This document shows positions 15,150 through 24,124 of a stretch of 49,720 nucleotides of DNA, one piece after another. The first letter of the stretch is position 1. Every line of letters starts with the position of its first letter. The stretch spans positions 1 through 49,720 of the forward strand of contig NZ_JABFCL010000016.1 of assembly GCF_017566145.1 (NCBI RefSeq). The letters are read 5' to 3'. The notes below the pieces were generated by a model, which was given only the letters and a program-made list of their open reading frames with translations, ran no database searches and was not told the DNA's origin. Source of the stretch: Bittarella massiliensis (ex Durand et al. 2017) (GTDB taxonomy: Bacteria > Bacillota > Clostridia > Oscillospirales > Ruminococcaceae). The translations under genes and the position numbers were made by a program.

Positions 15150-15842
15150 CTAAATAAATGGACCCATTTTGTAGAAAATGTTAAAAAGATATGACTGGGA
15201 GATGACCTCACCGTTGACGCCCGGCCAGCCGCCGGTGAGAGAGATGAGCAGCCCCAGCACCGCCGCCGACAGAAAGAGGATGAGGCAGCCCTGCAACACC
15301 CCCAGCAGCGCCCCCAGAAAGTGGTTGGCCCCGCTGATGAGGGGGAGGTGGTTGAAGATGTCGAAGGCCCGGGCGATGAGTCCCACGGCAATGCCAAAGA
15401 GGACGAGCAAGACCAGAAAAAAGGCCATGTGCAGGGCCATCACCACCACCGGCCTGCAGGCGTAGTCGGTGACGGCGGCGGCCATCCCCTCGGCCCCTTT
15501 GGAGAGGGACTGCTCCAGCTGGTGGGCGGCGATCTGTCCCTCCTCGCCGCTGAGGTGGGCCAGCCAGCCGGCCCATTTCCCCATCCCCTGCTGGAGGGCG
15601 GCCCCCGCGTCGGCGCCGGTAAAGCCCTGCAGGTTTTGCAGCACGCTGTCGTAGACCGGTTGGCGGACAAAGCGGGCAAAGACCCAGCGGGCCGCCGGCT
15701 CGCTGGCAAAATAGGCCCCGGCCAGGGCCGCCAGCCCCCCCACAAAACTCACCAGGGTGCGCATAAAACCCCGCTTGGCGGCCGCGCAGGCGGCAATGAT
15801 GACGACCAGCAGGGCGGTCAAATCGTATACAAGCCAGATCAC
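15150..15842 (-). CDS. cvpA: CvpA family membrane protein
   Basis: A 230-residue integral membrane protein of the colicin V production family. The N-terminal pair of helices (LLVVIIAACAAAKRGFMRTL, residues about 10-40) shows the conserved G-F-x-R turn, and two or three further helices occupy residues 130-215. There is an amphipathic insert between them. It starts at GTG 15842 and is the last gene of the ecfA1-to-cvpA run, 50 bp after the DUF5711 gene. The biochemical role is not established; homologues affect envelope stress and biofilm traits. Confidence 0.8.
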   Translation of the reverse strand: MIWLVYDLTALLVVIIAACAAAKRGFMRTLVSFVGGLAALAGAYFASEPAARWVFARFVRQPVYDSVLQNLQGFTGADAGAALQQGMGKWAGWLAHLSGEEGQIAAHQLEQSLSKGAEGMAAAVTDYACRPVVVMALHMAFFLVLLVLFGIAVGLIARAFDIFNHLPLISGANHFLGALLGVLQGCLILFLSAAVLGLLISLTGGWPGVNGEVISQSYLFNIFYKMGPFI

Positions 15843-15892
15843 CGGCGGGCCCCCTTTCTCTGTCTATTTGGGTGCGGACAGCCTCAAAGGGG

Positions 15893-17047
15893 CTACAGGG
15901 TCAATTTTTCCAGGCTGTCGTTGGTCTGCACAAAGAGGGTCTTGCCGGTCCCGCTCAGGTCCAGACAGGGCTTGCCGATGTCGGTGGTGGAGAGGACAGA
16001 GCCGTCCTTTTTGTAGACGGTGAGCTCGCTGTGGCCGAGGACCGCGATCTTCCCCCCGGCGGCGTAGACCCCCACGATCTCGTGGCCCACCTCCACCGTG
16101 GCCTTGACCTGCCCCTTCTGCCCCACCAGCAGCACCTTGTTCAGGTGGCTCTGGGTGTTGTCCCCCAGGGCCACGGCGTAGTCGCCGCTGCCGATGTTGC
16201 CAATGGCGAGAACACTGCCCTCGAAGGCGGTGCTCCCCGCCAGGGAGCCGTCTTTTTTCAGGGCAAAGACCTGGTCGTCACAGACCAGTTGGATATAGCT
16301 GCCCTCCCACTGCATCTGCAGGGCGAGGGATCCGGGAAAGGCGGTGCGGGAGAGCTCCTCCTCCCGGTGGATGTTCAGGGCATAGACCACGGTGGTGATC
16401 CGCCCGTCCACCGCGCCCACACAGGCCACCGCCAGATTCCCCCCGCTGCCCATGGAGACCGAGAGGATGTACTCCTTGGAGGAGGACCAGCTGAAGAGCA
16501 GCTGCTGGTTGCGGTCGTAGACCGAGACCTGACCCAGGTACCGATCAGAGCCGGTGGCCACCGCCACATTGCCGCTGGCGTCCACGTCGGCGTCGACGAT
16601 GGTCGTCTCGGCGGCTTTCTTGTAGACCTGGGTGGTCTTGGAGTAGAGGGCGAACTCCCGGTTGCCCCGGTCAAAGACCACCGTGTTCCCCCCCCGCACC
16701 TTCATCTGGGGCTCGTCCATACTGTGGGGGATGTTCTTCACCTGTTTGGCGCTCTTGTTGTAGGTGATGATCTCGCTGTCGGTCAGGACTTCCAGCGCCC
16801 CCATGGTGGAACACTGCATATCCCGGGGGACCCCGCTGCCCAGATCCAGGGGATAGCCCTCCCCCTTTTGCCAGTTGGAGGTCATGTTGCCCCAAAGGGC
16901 GCCCAGGTTTTCCGCCGTGAGGAGGTGGCGGTAGCTGTACCCCACCACCAGCACCACCGCCAACAGGGCCAGCAGAATCAATTTTTTGACGGTCTTCTTC
17001 CGCTTTTTCTTGCGGCGGGCGATTTCGATGTCAGAGAGTTCCCGCAC
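15893..17047 (-). CDS. DUF5711 family membrane-anchored beta-propeller-like protein
   Basis: A 384-residue protein. A basic N-terminal tail (RRKKKRKKTVKK) leads into one transmembrane helix (about residues 22-42). The rest is extracellular and consists of repeated four-strand blade-like segments such as VVFDRGNREFALYSK, SVYDRNQQLLF and LTVYKKDGSVL, which suggest a WD40/PQQ-like propeller. It sits between truA and cvpA and reads in the same direction (18-bp and 50-bp gaps), a pairing repeated in Clostridia. A scaffold or sensing role is possible; no catalytic motif is seen. Confidence 0.7.
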   Translation of the reverse strand: MRELSDIEIARRKKKRKKTVKKLILLALLAVVLVVGYSYRHLLTAENLGALWGNMTSNWQKGEGYPLDLGSGVPRDMQCSTMGALEVLTDSEIITYNKSAKQVKNIPHSMDEPQMKVRGGNTVVFDRGNREFALYSKTTQVYKKAAETTIVDADVDASGNVAVATGSDRYLGQVSVYDRNQQLLFSWSSSKEYILSVSMGSGGNLAVACVGAVDGRITTVVYALNIHREEELSRTAFPGSLALQMQWEGSYIQLVCDDQVFALKKDGSLAGSTAFEGSVLAIGNIGSGDYAVALGDNTQSHLNKVLLVGQKGQVKATVEVGHEIVGVYAAGGKIAVLGHSELTVYKKDGSVLSTTDIGKPCLDLSGTGKTLFVQTNDSLEKLTL

Positions 17048-17065
17048 GGGGAGTCACCTTCTTTC

Positions 17066-17845
17066 TCACCAGAGTGTGGGGGCCAGGGAGCGCACCGCTT
17101 CCCAGCCGGGGAGGTCGTAAAAGACCCGGTCCAGGTAGAGGCCCCGGGCCGGGGCGGTCTGGCCGGCCTTCAGCCGGTCCCTGCCGGCCAGGAGGGCGTT
17201 GACGTCGGCGGGGAGGAGACCCCGCTCCATCTCCACCGCGGTGCCCACCAGAATGCGCACCATGTTGTAGAGAAAGCCGTCGGCCCGGGCGGTGAAGAGC
17301 AGCCGCGGCCCCTCCCGGCGCACCGAGAACTCCTCCAGACAGCGGACGGTGTCCTCCTGCTCGGTCTTGGGTGAGCAGACGGCCCGAAAGTCGCGGCGGC
17401 CCTCAAACTGGCGGCAGATGGCGTTGAGCCGTCCCTCGTCCAGCCGCCCGGCCTGTTGCCAGCAGAGGTCGGCCCCAAAGGGGGGGCGGCAGTGGCTCTC
17501 CAGCAGGCGGTAGCTGTACGCCTTGCCCAGGCAGTCATAGCGGGGATGAAAGCCCGCCGGCACCTCCCTGGCGTGGTAGACGGCGATGTCTGGGGGGAGA
17601 TGAAAGTTCAGTGCCAGGGGGATCTTTTCGCAGGGGATCGGCCGCTCGGTGCCAAAGGAGAGGCAGAACATGTTGGCGTGCACCCCCGCGTCGGTGCGGG
17701 AGCAGCCCTTCACGTCGGGCCGGTGGCCCAGCACCCGCTCCAGCGCGTCCTGGATGGCCGCACAGACGCTGGGGGCGTTTTTTTGCACCTGAAAGCCGTG
17801 GTAGGCGGTACCCCGATAGCACAGGGCGATGAGGATGTTTCGCAT
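17066..17845 (-). CDS. truA: tRNA pseudouridine(38-40) synthase TruA
   Basis: A 259-residue enzyme that converts uridines 38-40 in the anticodon arm of many tRNAs to pseudouridine. The catalytic aspartate lies in CSRTDAGVHA (about residue 52). Also seen are the opening LCYRGTAYHGFQVQ and the C-terminal DGFLYNMVRILVGT. The ATG at 17845 follows GGGAGGGGCCT. A longer upstream reading overlaps ecfT and is an artefact. It follows ecfT by 20 bp, the usual Firmicutes order of ecfA1-ecfA2-ecfT-truA. Confidence 0.96.
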   Translation of the reverse strand: MRNILIALCYRGTAYHGFQVQKNAPSVCAAIQDALERVLGHRPDVKGCSRTDAGVHANMFCLSFGTERPIPCEKIPLALNFHLPPDIAVYHAREVPAGFHPRYDCLGKAYSYRLLESHCRPPFGADLCWQQAGRLDEGRLNAICRQFEGRRDFRAVCSPKTEQEDTVRCLEEFSVRREGPRLLFTARADGFLYNMVRILVGTAVEMERGLLPADVNALLAGRDRLKAGQTAPARGLYLDRVFYDLPGWEAVRSLAPTLW

Positions 17846-17865
17846 AGGCCCCTCCCATGGGTGGT

Positions 17866-18663
17866 TTAGAGGTAGTTGAGCAGAATGCAGCCGGCCACCA
17901 CCGCGGCCATGCAGAGGACGGCGCCGCCGTCCACCAGCCGCAGCCGCAGCTGCTTCATCCGGGTGCGGCCCTCCCCCCCCTGGTAACAGCGGCACTCCAT
18001 GGCCAGGGCCAGTTCGTCCGCCCGGCGGAAGGAGGAGACAAAGAGGGGGATGAGGATGGGGATGAGGGACTTGACCCGCTTCATCAGCCCGCCGGAGTCG
18101 ATGTCGGCCCCGCGGGATTTCTGGGCGGCCATGATCTTGTCGGTCTCCTCCACCAGGGTGGGGATGAAGCGCAGGGTGATGGTCATCATCATCGCCAGCT
18201 CATGGGCGGGGAAATGGAGCTTGCTCAAGGGGGCAAGCAGCCGCTCCAGCCCATCGGTGAGGGCGATGGGAGAGGTGGTGTAGGTCAACAGCGAGGTGCC
18301 GGCGATGAGGCAGACGATGCGCACCGACATGACGGCGGCAAAGCGCAGCCCCTCCCAAGTGATGTGAAAGACCCAAAATTCCCAGATGGGCTCGCCGGTG
18401 ACAAAGAACATGTTGAGGACGCCGGTGAAGATCACCAGGGGGATCACCGGCTTGAGGCTGCGGAGGATGACCTTGATCTTGATTTTGGCCAGGGCGTAAC
18501 AGAAGAGCAGGAAGGCCCCCGCCAGCAGGTAGCCCCAAAAGCTGTTTGTCAGAAAGAGGGCCACCACATAGGCGATGGTCAGCAGCAGCTTGACCCGCGG
18601 GTCCATCCGGTGCAGGGGGGAGTGGCCGGTGAAGTACTGGCCGATGGTGATGTCCTTGATCAT
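17866..18663 (-). CDS. ecfT: Energy-coupling factor transporter transmembrane protein EcfT
   Basis: A 265-residue membrane component that couples ATP hydrolysis by EcfA1/EcfA2 to vitamin or metal S-components. Five or so helices are visible, starting with LLLTIAYVVALFLTNSF. The coupling-helix signature Ala-Arg-Gly appears in relaxed form as KSRGADI (about residue 184) and as the AMECRCY segment (about 226). The start ATG overlaps the ecfA2 stop codon (ATGA). No S-component is in the window, so substrates are supplied by unlinked binding proteins. Confidence 0.93.
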   Translation of the reverse strand: MIKDITIGQYFTGHSPLHRMDPRVKLLLTIAYVVALFLTNSFWGYLLAGAFLLFCYALAKIKIKVILRSLKPVIPLVIFTGVLNMFFVTGEPIWEFWVFHITWEGLRFAAVMSVRIVCLIAGTSLLTYTTSPIALTDGLERLLAPLSKLHFPAHELAMMMTITLRFIPTLVEETDKIMAAQKSRGADIDSGGLMKRVKSLIPILIPLFVSSFRRADELALAMECRCYQGGEGRTRMKQLRLRLVDGGAVLCMAAVVAGCILLNYL

Positions 18664-19532
18664 CTCGCCGCCCCCCTCTCTGCCAGCAGGCGCAAAATTT
18701 CTTCCTTGGCCTGGGCCACGGTGTAGACGGTGTCGCTCACCGGGTAGCCCCGCTGCCGCAGGGCCCTGAACACCTGGGTGATCTGGGGGATGCCCAGGCC
18801 GATGGCGCGGATCTCCTCGGCCCGGGAGAAGACCTCGTCCACCGTGCCGTAGAGGAGGACCCCGGTGTCGTTTAGCACCAGCACCTTGGTGGCGAACTTG
18901 GCCACGTCCTCCATCGAGTGGGAGACCAGCAGCACCGTGTTCCCCTTTTCGGCGTGGTATGCCTTGATCTGGCCCAGGATCATATCCCGGCCCCGGGGGT
19001 CCAGACCGGCAGTGGGCTCGTCGAGGATCAAGACCTCGGGGTCCATGGCCAGCACCCCGGCAATGGCCACCCGGCGCTTCTGCCCGCCGGAGAGCTCAAA
19101 GGGGGACTTGTCCAGCATCTCCTCCCCCAACCCCACAAAGCGGGCCGCGTCCCGCACCCGGGCGTCCACCTCCCCCTGGGAAAGGCCCATGTTCTTGGGG
19201 CCAAAGGAGATGTCCTTGTAGACGCTCTCCTCGAAGAGCTGGTACTCGGGGTACTGAAAGCAGAGCCCCACTTTAAAGCGGAACTTGCGGAGCTGCTCCT
19301 TGTCCTGCCAGATGTCCTCCCCGTCGATGAGGACCTGGCCCGAGGTGGGGCGCAGCAGCCCGTTGAGCTGCTGGATAAGGGTGGATTTGCCCGAGCCGGT
19401 CTGGCCGATGACCCCCACGAACTCCCCCCGCTCGATCTGCAAGTTGACGTCCTGAAGGGCCACCTTTTCCGTCGGCAGGCCGGGGTTGTAGACATACCCC
19501 AGGCCCCGGGTCTCAATCACCGGCGCGCTCAT
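18660..19532 (-). CDS. ecfA2: Energy-coupling factor ATPase EcfA2
   Basis: A 290-residue ABC ATPase. Walker A is GQTGSGKSTLIQ, the Q-loop CFQYPEYQLF, the signature LSGGQKRR, Walker B VLILDEPTAGLDP, and the H-loop VSHSMEDVA. It starts at ATG 19532 and its start overlaps the ecfA1 stop (ATGA). The Q-loop with YPEYQLFE is characteristic of the A2 subunit. It forms the ATPase heterodimer with EcfA1. Confidence 0.94.
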   Translation of the reverse strand: MSAPVIETRGLGYVYNPGLPTEKVALQDVNLQIERGEFVGVIGQTGSGKSTLIQQLNGLLRPTSGQVLIDGEDIWQDKEQLRKFRFKVGLCFQYPEYQLFEESVYKDISFGPKNMGLSQGEVDARVRDAARFVGLGEEMLDKSPFELSGGQKRRVAIAGVLAMDPEVLILDEPTAGLDPRGRDMILGQIKAYHAEKGNTVLLVSHSMEDVAKFATKVLVLNDTGVLLYGTVDEVFSRAEEIRAIGLGIPQITQVFRALRQRGYPVSDTVYTVAQAKEEILRLLAERGAAR

Positions 19533-20392
19533 CTCTCCACCTCCCCCAACAGGCCGCAGAGGGCCTCGACACAGTCTGTCACCGAGAGGGCGTCCTCGGG
19601 ACAGTCGATCCCCTCCCGGCGCAGCTGGTAGAGCAGTTCGGCGGTCTGGGGCACGTCCAGGCCGATGGCCTGCAGCTCCTCCACCCGGGCAAAGACCGCC
19701 GCCGGGCTGTCGTCCATGAGGATTTCGCCGTCGTTCATCACCACCACCCGGTCGGCCTGGGCGGCCTCGTCCATGTAGTGGGTGATGAGGGCCACTGTCA
19801 TCCCCGCCCGGTTGAGTTCGCGCAGGGTGGCGAGGATGCGGCGGCGGCCGTGGGGGTCGAGCATGGCGGTGGGCTCGTCGAGGACGATGCAGTCCGGCCC
19901 CATGGCCAGCACCCCGGCGATGGCCACCCGCTGTTTCTGCCCGCCAGAGAGCTGGTAGGTGGCGCTCTCCCGCCGGCTCGCCATCCCGGTCTGCTCCAGC
20001 GCCCAATTCACCCGCTGGCGAATCTTCTCCGGCGCAACGCCCAGGTTTTCAGGGGCGAAGGCCACGTCCTCCTCGACGATGGTGGCGACGATCTGGTTGT
20101 CGGGGTTTTGAAAGACCATCCCCACCTTCTGGCGGATGTCGAAGATCCGCTCGTCGTCGCGGGTGTCGATCCCCTCGACCAAAACGGTCCCCTCGGTGGG
20201 GAGGAGGATGCCGTTGAGGTGCTTGGCCAGGGTGGATTTGCCGCAGCCGTTGTGCCCCAAAACAGCCAAGAACTGGCCGCCCGGCACCGAGAGGGTGAGG
20301 TCTTTGAGGACGGTTTCGCCCTGTCGCCCCTCCCTGCTGTACCGAAAGACCAGGTCTCTGCACTCGAGTAAATTCTCTGCCATTTTTTCCAA
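19529..20392 (-). CDS. ecfA1: Energy-coupling factor ATPase EcfA1
   Basis: The partner ATPase, about 285 residues. Walker A is GHNGCGKSTLAKH, the Q-loop VFQNPDNQIVAT (typical of A1), the signature LSGGQKQRVA, Walker B CIVLDEPTAMLDP, and the H-loop ITHYMDEA. The start is a choice: TTG at 20392 lies 5 nt after AGGAG, while ATG at 20383 lies 14 nt after it. I took the TTG on ribosome-site spacing. The gene heads the run ecfA1-ecfA2-ecfT-truA-DUF5711-cvpA; a palindrome cluster lies upstream. Confidence 0.92.
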   Translation of the reverse strand: MEKMAENLLECRDLVFRYSREGRQGETVLKDLTLSVPGGQFLAVLGHNGCGKSTLAKHLNGILLPTEGTVLVEGIDTRDDERIFDIRQKVGMVFQNPDNQIVATIVEEDVAFAPENLGVAPEKIRQRVNWALEQTGMASRRESATYQLSGGQKQRVAIAGVLAMGPDCIVLDEPTAMLDPHGRRRILATLRELNRAGMTVALITHYMDEAAQADRVVVMNDGEILMDDSPAAVFARVEELQAIGLDVPQTAELLYQLRREGIDCPEDALSVTDCVEALCGLLGEVER

Positions 20393-20712
20393 TGTATCTC
20401 CTAACTGGTTGTCTGTGGATGAAGGCCCCCGCTGTGCAGCGGGGCGCTGGGCCGAATCGAGGGCTGCCGGGAACCAGTCCCGGGCCAACACTGCCGGCGG
20501 GAGGAAACCGCCCCGCCGAATCAAAAAAACCGTCCTCCGCGACAGGGCCGCGGCGGGAAGCCGGTGTCAAAGCGCAAACGCCATCGGGCGGCGGGAAGCC
20601 GCCCGCCCCTGACGGCACTGTCTCACCGGGGAGCCCCAAGCGGCGGGACACGGCCCGGTTTTGCCTGTGGCAAAATCGCCAAACGGTGTTTGGCGAAGGG
20701 GGGTGTCAAAGC
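20393..20712. repeat. Cluster of palindromes and short repeats upstream of ecfA1
   Basis: The stretch is built of small hairpins and a repeated phrase. The phrase GGTGTCAAAGC(G/T)CAAACGC occurs at about 20563 and again at about 20703. Hairpins include CCGGGA/TCCCGG (about 20470), GGCGG/CCGCC pairs, and then TTTTGCC-TGT-GGCAAAA (20659-20675) and TCGCCAAAC-GGT-GTTTGGCGA (20676-20696) placed end to end. No gene is seen. Confidence 0.6.
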
Positions 20713-20735
20713 TCAAACGCTTTTAGCGTTTGAGC
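20711..20735 (-). terminator. Palindrome spanning the methyltransferase stop codon
   Basis: GCTCAAACGC and GCGTTTGAGC form a perfect 10-bp stem around TTTTA. The minus-strand stop codon TGA is inside the stem, so the last codons of the methyltransferase gene form part of a terminator-like hairpin. No long T-run follows. Confidence 0.5.
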
Positions 20736-21594
20736 GAAGCCAGAGCGCCGTGTTCCCACAGGGGAGGGCCAGGCCGGTGGACTGCACCGGCAGGCCGATC
20801 TCGTCCGCCTCCACCCGGCCGCCCCGGCGGGGGATGAGGACGGCCCCCAGCAGGTGGGCCATCACCGAGGGGGAGAGGCCGGTGGTATAGCTGTTGAGGG
20901 CGAAGAAGAGGGGGGTGTCGGAGAGGACCTGTTGGCAGAGGCAGACCAAGTCGTAAATCTGGTCCTCCAGCTTCCACACCTCGCCCCCCGGCCCCCGGCC
21001 GTAGGAGGGCGGATCCATGATGATCGCGTCGTAGCGGTTGCCCCGGCGGATCTCGCGGGCGACAAACTTCTCGCAGTCGTCCACGATCCAGCGGATGGGG
21101 CGCTCCCCCAGGCCGGAGAGGGCCGCGTTCTCCCGCGACCAGGCCACCATCCCCTTGGAGGCGTCCACATGGCAGACGCTGGCCCCGGCCGCCGCGCAGG
21201 CCAGGGTGGCCCCGCCGGTGTAGGCAAACAAGTTGAGCACCTTTATCGGCCGGCCGGCGGCGCGGATCAAGCCGTCGAAGAGGTCCCAGTTGGCGGCCTG
21301 CTCGGGGAAGAGGCCGGTGTGCTTAAAGCCGGTGGGAGAGATTTTAAAGGTCAGCTCCCGGTAGCAAATCCGCCAGCTCTCGGGGAGTTTTTTGCGGTAC
21401 TCCCAGCGGCCGCCGCCGGTCTTGGAGCGGAGGTAGCGGGCGTCGGCCCTGTCCCAGAGGGCGGGGTCTTTGGGGGTGTTCCAGATGATCTGCGGGTCGG
21501 GGCGGATGAGGAGTTTGTCCCCCCACCGCTCCAGCTTCTCCCCGCCGGAGCAGTCCAGCACCTGGTAGTCCCGCCAGTTGGCAGCCGGGCGCAC
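20713..21594 (-). CDS. Class I SAM-dependent methyltransferase (rRNA cytosine-methyltransferase RlmI-like)
   Basis: A 293-residue protein. The Rossmann fold has a SAM-binding loop at LNLFAYTGGATLACA (about residue 121), an acidic ribose contact in VCHVDASKGM, an asparagine/aspartate before DDCEKFV, and the catalytic MDPPSYGRGP (about residue 194), like the NPPY/DPPxF motif of RlmI/RlmK enzymes. The N-terminal PUA domain of RlmI is not present. GTG at 21594 lies 3 nt after the glmM stop codon, so the genes are cotranscribed. The exact RNA target is not shown. Confidence 0.8.
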   Translation of the reverse strand: MRPAANWRDYQVLDCSGGEKLERWGDKLLIRPDPQIIWNTPKDPALWDRADARYLRSKTGGGRWEYRKKLPESWRICYRELTFKISPTGFKHTGLFPEQAANWDLFDGLIRAAGRPIKVLNLFAYTGGATLACAAAGASVCHVDASKGMVAWSRENAALSGLGERPIRWIVDDCEKFVAREIRRGNRYDAIIMDPPSYGRGPGGEVWKLEDQIYDLVCLCQQVLSDTPLFFALNSYTTGLSPSVMAHLLGAVLIPRRGGRVEADEIGLPVQSTGLALPCGNTALWLRSNAKSV

Positions 21595-21597
21595 GGC

Positions 21598-22944
21598 TTA
21601 CAGCTGCCCCCGGATGGCGTCGGCGATGGCATTGCCGATGCGCTGAATCTGGTCGCTGTCCTTGCCTTCCAGCATCACCCGCACCAGCGGTTCGGTGCCG
21701 GAGGCGCGCACCAGGATGCGGCCGCTCTCCCCCAGCTCGCTCTCCCCCGCGGCGATGGCGGCGGCCACCGCCGGGCTCGCGGCGATGTCCTTTTTGTCGC
21801 TGGGCACCTCCAGGTTGATGAGCACCTGGGGGTAGACTGCCATCACCGAGGCCAGCTCGCTGGCGCGGCGGCCGCTCTGGGCCAGCGTCTGCAGCAGTTG
21901 CGAGGCCGAGAGCTGGCCGTCACCGGTGGTCACATGGTCCAAAAAGATGATGTGGCCCGACTGCTCGCCGCCGATGTTGTAGCCCTCTTTGAGCATCTCC
22001 TCCAAAACATAGCGGTCGCCCACGGTGGTGACGGCGGTCTCGATGCCGTTGTTTTTTGCAAACTCGAAAAATCCCATGTTGGTCATGACGGTGATCACCG
22101 CTGTGTCCCGCTTGAGCCGGCCGCCCTTTTTGAGGGCTTTGGCGAAGATGGCGATCATCTTGTCGCCGTCGATGAGCGCACCGGTCTCGTCCACCGCCAG
22201 GCAGCGGTCGGCGTCACCGTCAAAAGCCACCCCGATGTCGCAGCCGTTTTCCACCACACACCGCTGCAGCTCTTCCATGTGGGTGGAGCCGCAGTGCAGG
22301 TTGATGTTGGTGCCGTCGGGCCGGTCGTTGATGATGGTGCAGGAGGCCCCCAGGGCGGTGAAGAGCTTGCGGGCGGTGGCGCTGGCCGAGCCGTTGGCGC
22401 AGTCGATGGCCACCTTGAGCCCGGCAGCCGCCCGCTCCTCCACGGTGGAGAGGATGTGGGCCACATAGTCCTCCACCGCGGTGGTGCTGACGTGGACCTT
22501 GCCGATCTCGGTGCCGGTCTTGAGGGTCAGCTTCTCCGGGTGGTCGATGTGCTCTTCGATCTCGGCCTCGATGGCGTCGGGCAGCTTGAAGCCCTGGCCG
22601 TTAAAAATCTTGATGCCGTTGAACTCCACCGGGTTGTGGGAGGCGGAGATCATCACCCCGGCGTCGGCGCCGTAGGCCCCCACCAGATAGGCGACGGCGG
22701 GGGTGGGGACCACCCCCAGCAGCTCCACGTCGGCCCCCACCGAACAGAGGCCGGCCGCCAGGGCCGACTCCAGCATGTCCGAGGACATGCGGGTGTCCTT
22801 GCCGATGATGATCCGCGCCTTTTTGTGGCTGTGCTCGGTGAGCACGGTGGCCGCGGCGCGGCCGATGGCCAGCGCCATCTCGCAGGTCAGTTCGCTGGTG
22901 TTGGCGACGCCGCGCACACCGTCGGTCCCAAAGTACTTGCCCAT
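21598..22944 (-). CDS. glmM: Phosphoglucosamine mutase GlmM
   Basis: A 448-residue enzyme that interconverts glucosamine-6-phosphate and glucosamine-1-phosphate for UDP-GlcNAc and peptidoglycan synthesis. Visible are KYFGTDGVRG at the start, the phosphoserine loop ISASHNPVEFNG (about residue 100), the metal loop DGDADRCLAV (about residue 242), the sugar-specific loop GGEQSGHII and the phosphate loop RASGTEPLVRVM. Its length matches the family. Its own promoter lies just upstream (22968-22996), and an rRNA-type methyltransferase gene follows. Confidence 0.96.
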   Translation of the reverse strand: MGKYFGTDGVRGVANTSELTCEMALAIGRAAATVLTEHSHKKARIIIGKDTRMSSDMLESALAAGLCSVGADVELLGVVPTPAVAYLVGAYGADAGVMISASHNPVEFNGIKIFNGQGFKLPDAIEAEIEEHIDHPEKLTLKTGTEIGKVHVSTTAVEDYVAHILSTVEERAAAGLKVAIDCANGSASATARKLFTALGASCTIINDRPDGTNINLHCGSTHMEELQRCVVENGCDIGVAFDGDADRCLAVDETGALIDGDKMIAIFAKALKKGGRLKRDTAVITVMTNMGFFEFAKNNGIETAVTTVGDRYVLEEMLKEGYNIGGEQSGHIIFLDHVTTGDGQLSASQLLQTLAQSGRRASELASVMAVYPQVLINLEVPSDKKDIAASPAVAAAIAAGESELGESGRILVRASGTEPLVRVMLEGKDSDQIQRIGNAIADAIRGQL

Positions 22945-22967
22945 TTCGATTCCTCCAAAATGAATTC

Positions 22968-22996
22968 TCTATAAGATACCACCAGGATATGAACAA
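22968..22996 (-). promoter_or_regulatory. Promoter of glmM
   Basis: On the minus strand TTGTTC (22991-22996) and TATAGA (22968-22973) are 17 bp apart, about 24 bp before the glmM ATG, leaving a short leader with GGAGGAATCG. Confidence 0.55.
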
Positions 22997-23058
22997 ATTG
23001 CAAAAAGCGGACGCCTTTTGCCCCGGCAGCCGTGATTTTTTGCCGATTTTGCCCCGTT

Positions 23059-24117
23059 TTAGAGCAGCCGTTGCTGGCCGTCGTCGGCCGGCGGGGCCTG
23101 CCGGGGGTCGGGGAGCCCCAGGTGGGCGTAGGCCTTGGCGGTGGCCACCCGCCCCCGGGGGGTGCGGCCCAAAAAGCCCAGCTGGATGAGAAAGGGCTCG
23201 ATGACGTCCTCGATGGTCACCGACTCCTCCCCCATGGCGGCGGCCAGGGTATCCAGCCCCACCGGCCCCCCGCCGTAGTTGTGGATCATGATCTCCAACA
23301 TCCGCCGGTCGTTCTGGTCCAGTCCCAGGGGGTCGATCTCCAGCCGGGAAAGGGCCTCGTCGGCGATCTGGTCGGTGATGACCCCGTCGCCCATGACCTG
23401 GGCGAAGTCCCGCACCCGCTTGAGCAGCCGGTTGGCGATGCGGGGGGTCCCCCGGGAGCGGACAGCCAGTTCCCGGGCGCCCCCCTCCTCGCAGGGGATC
23501 TCCAGAATGGCGGCCGAGCGGGAGACGATCTTCTGCAGCTCGGGGTGGGTGTACATCTCCAGCCGCAGCACCACCCCGAAGCGGTCCCGCAGGGGGGCGG
23601 TCAGCTGCCCGGCGCGGGTGGTGGCCCCGATGAGGGTGAAGGGGGGCAGGTCGATGCGGATGGAGCGGGCGCTGGGCCCCTTGCCCACGATGATGTCCAG
23701 GGCGTAGTCCTCCATCGCCGGGTAGAGCACCTCCTCGACGCTGCGGTTGAGGCGGTGGATCTCGTCGATAAAGAGGATGTCCCCGGCGGCCAGGTTGGTC
23801 AGCAGGGCGGCCAGGTCCCCCGGCTTCTCGATGGCCGGGCCAGAGGTGATGCGGATGCCCACGTTCATCTCATTTGCGACAATGCAGGCCAGGGTGGTCT
23901 TGCCCAGGCCGGGGGGGCCGTAGAGGAGGAGGTGGTCCAGCGGTTCGCCCCGCTTCTTGGCCGCCTCGATAAAGACCGAAAGGTTTTCCTTGGCCTTGGT
24001 CTGGCCCACGTACTCCTCCAGGGTGCGGGGGCGGAGGTTTTGCTCCAACTGGGCCTCGTCGGGGGTGTATTCGGGGGTCACCAGCCGGTTTTCAAAGTCC
24101 ATCTCATACCCTTCCAC
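23059..24117 (-). CDS. ruvB: Holliday junction branch-migration helicase RuvB
   Basis: A 352-residue AAA+ motor that drives branch migration with RuvA. Visible are [12 protein letters not shown], Walker [12 protein letters not shown], Walker [11 protein letters not shown], sensor 1 [10 protein letters not shown], the arginine-finger region LRDRFG, and the C-terminal winged helix ending in [16 protein letters not shown] at 24117 has AAGGAGG 10 nt upstream; ATG at 24102 (MDFENR) is the alternative. It is the last gene of the ruvC-ruvA-ruvB operon. Confidence 0.95.
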   Translation of the reverse strand: MEGYEMDFENRLVTPEYTPDEAQLEQNLRPRTLEEYVGQTKAKENLSVFIEAAKKRGEPLDHLLLYGPPGLGKTTLACIVANEMNVGIRITSGPAIEKPGDLAALLTNLAAGDILFIDEIHRLNRSVEEVLYPAMEDYALDIIVGKGPSARSIRIDLPPFTLIGATTRAGQLTAPLRDRFGVVLRLEMYTHPELQKIVSRSAAILEIPCEEGGARELAVRSRGTPRIANRLLKRVRDFAQVMGDGVITDQIADEALSRLEIDPLGLDQNDRRMLEIMIHNYGGGPVGLDTLAAAMGEESVTIEDVIEPFLIQLGFLGRTPRGRVATAKAYAHLGLPDPRQAPPADDGQQRLL

Positions 24118-24124
24118 AGGCGCG

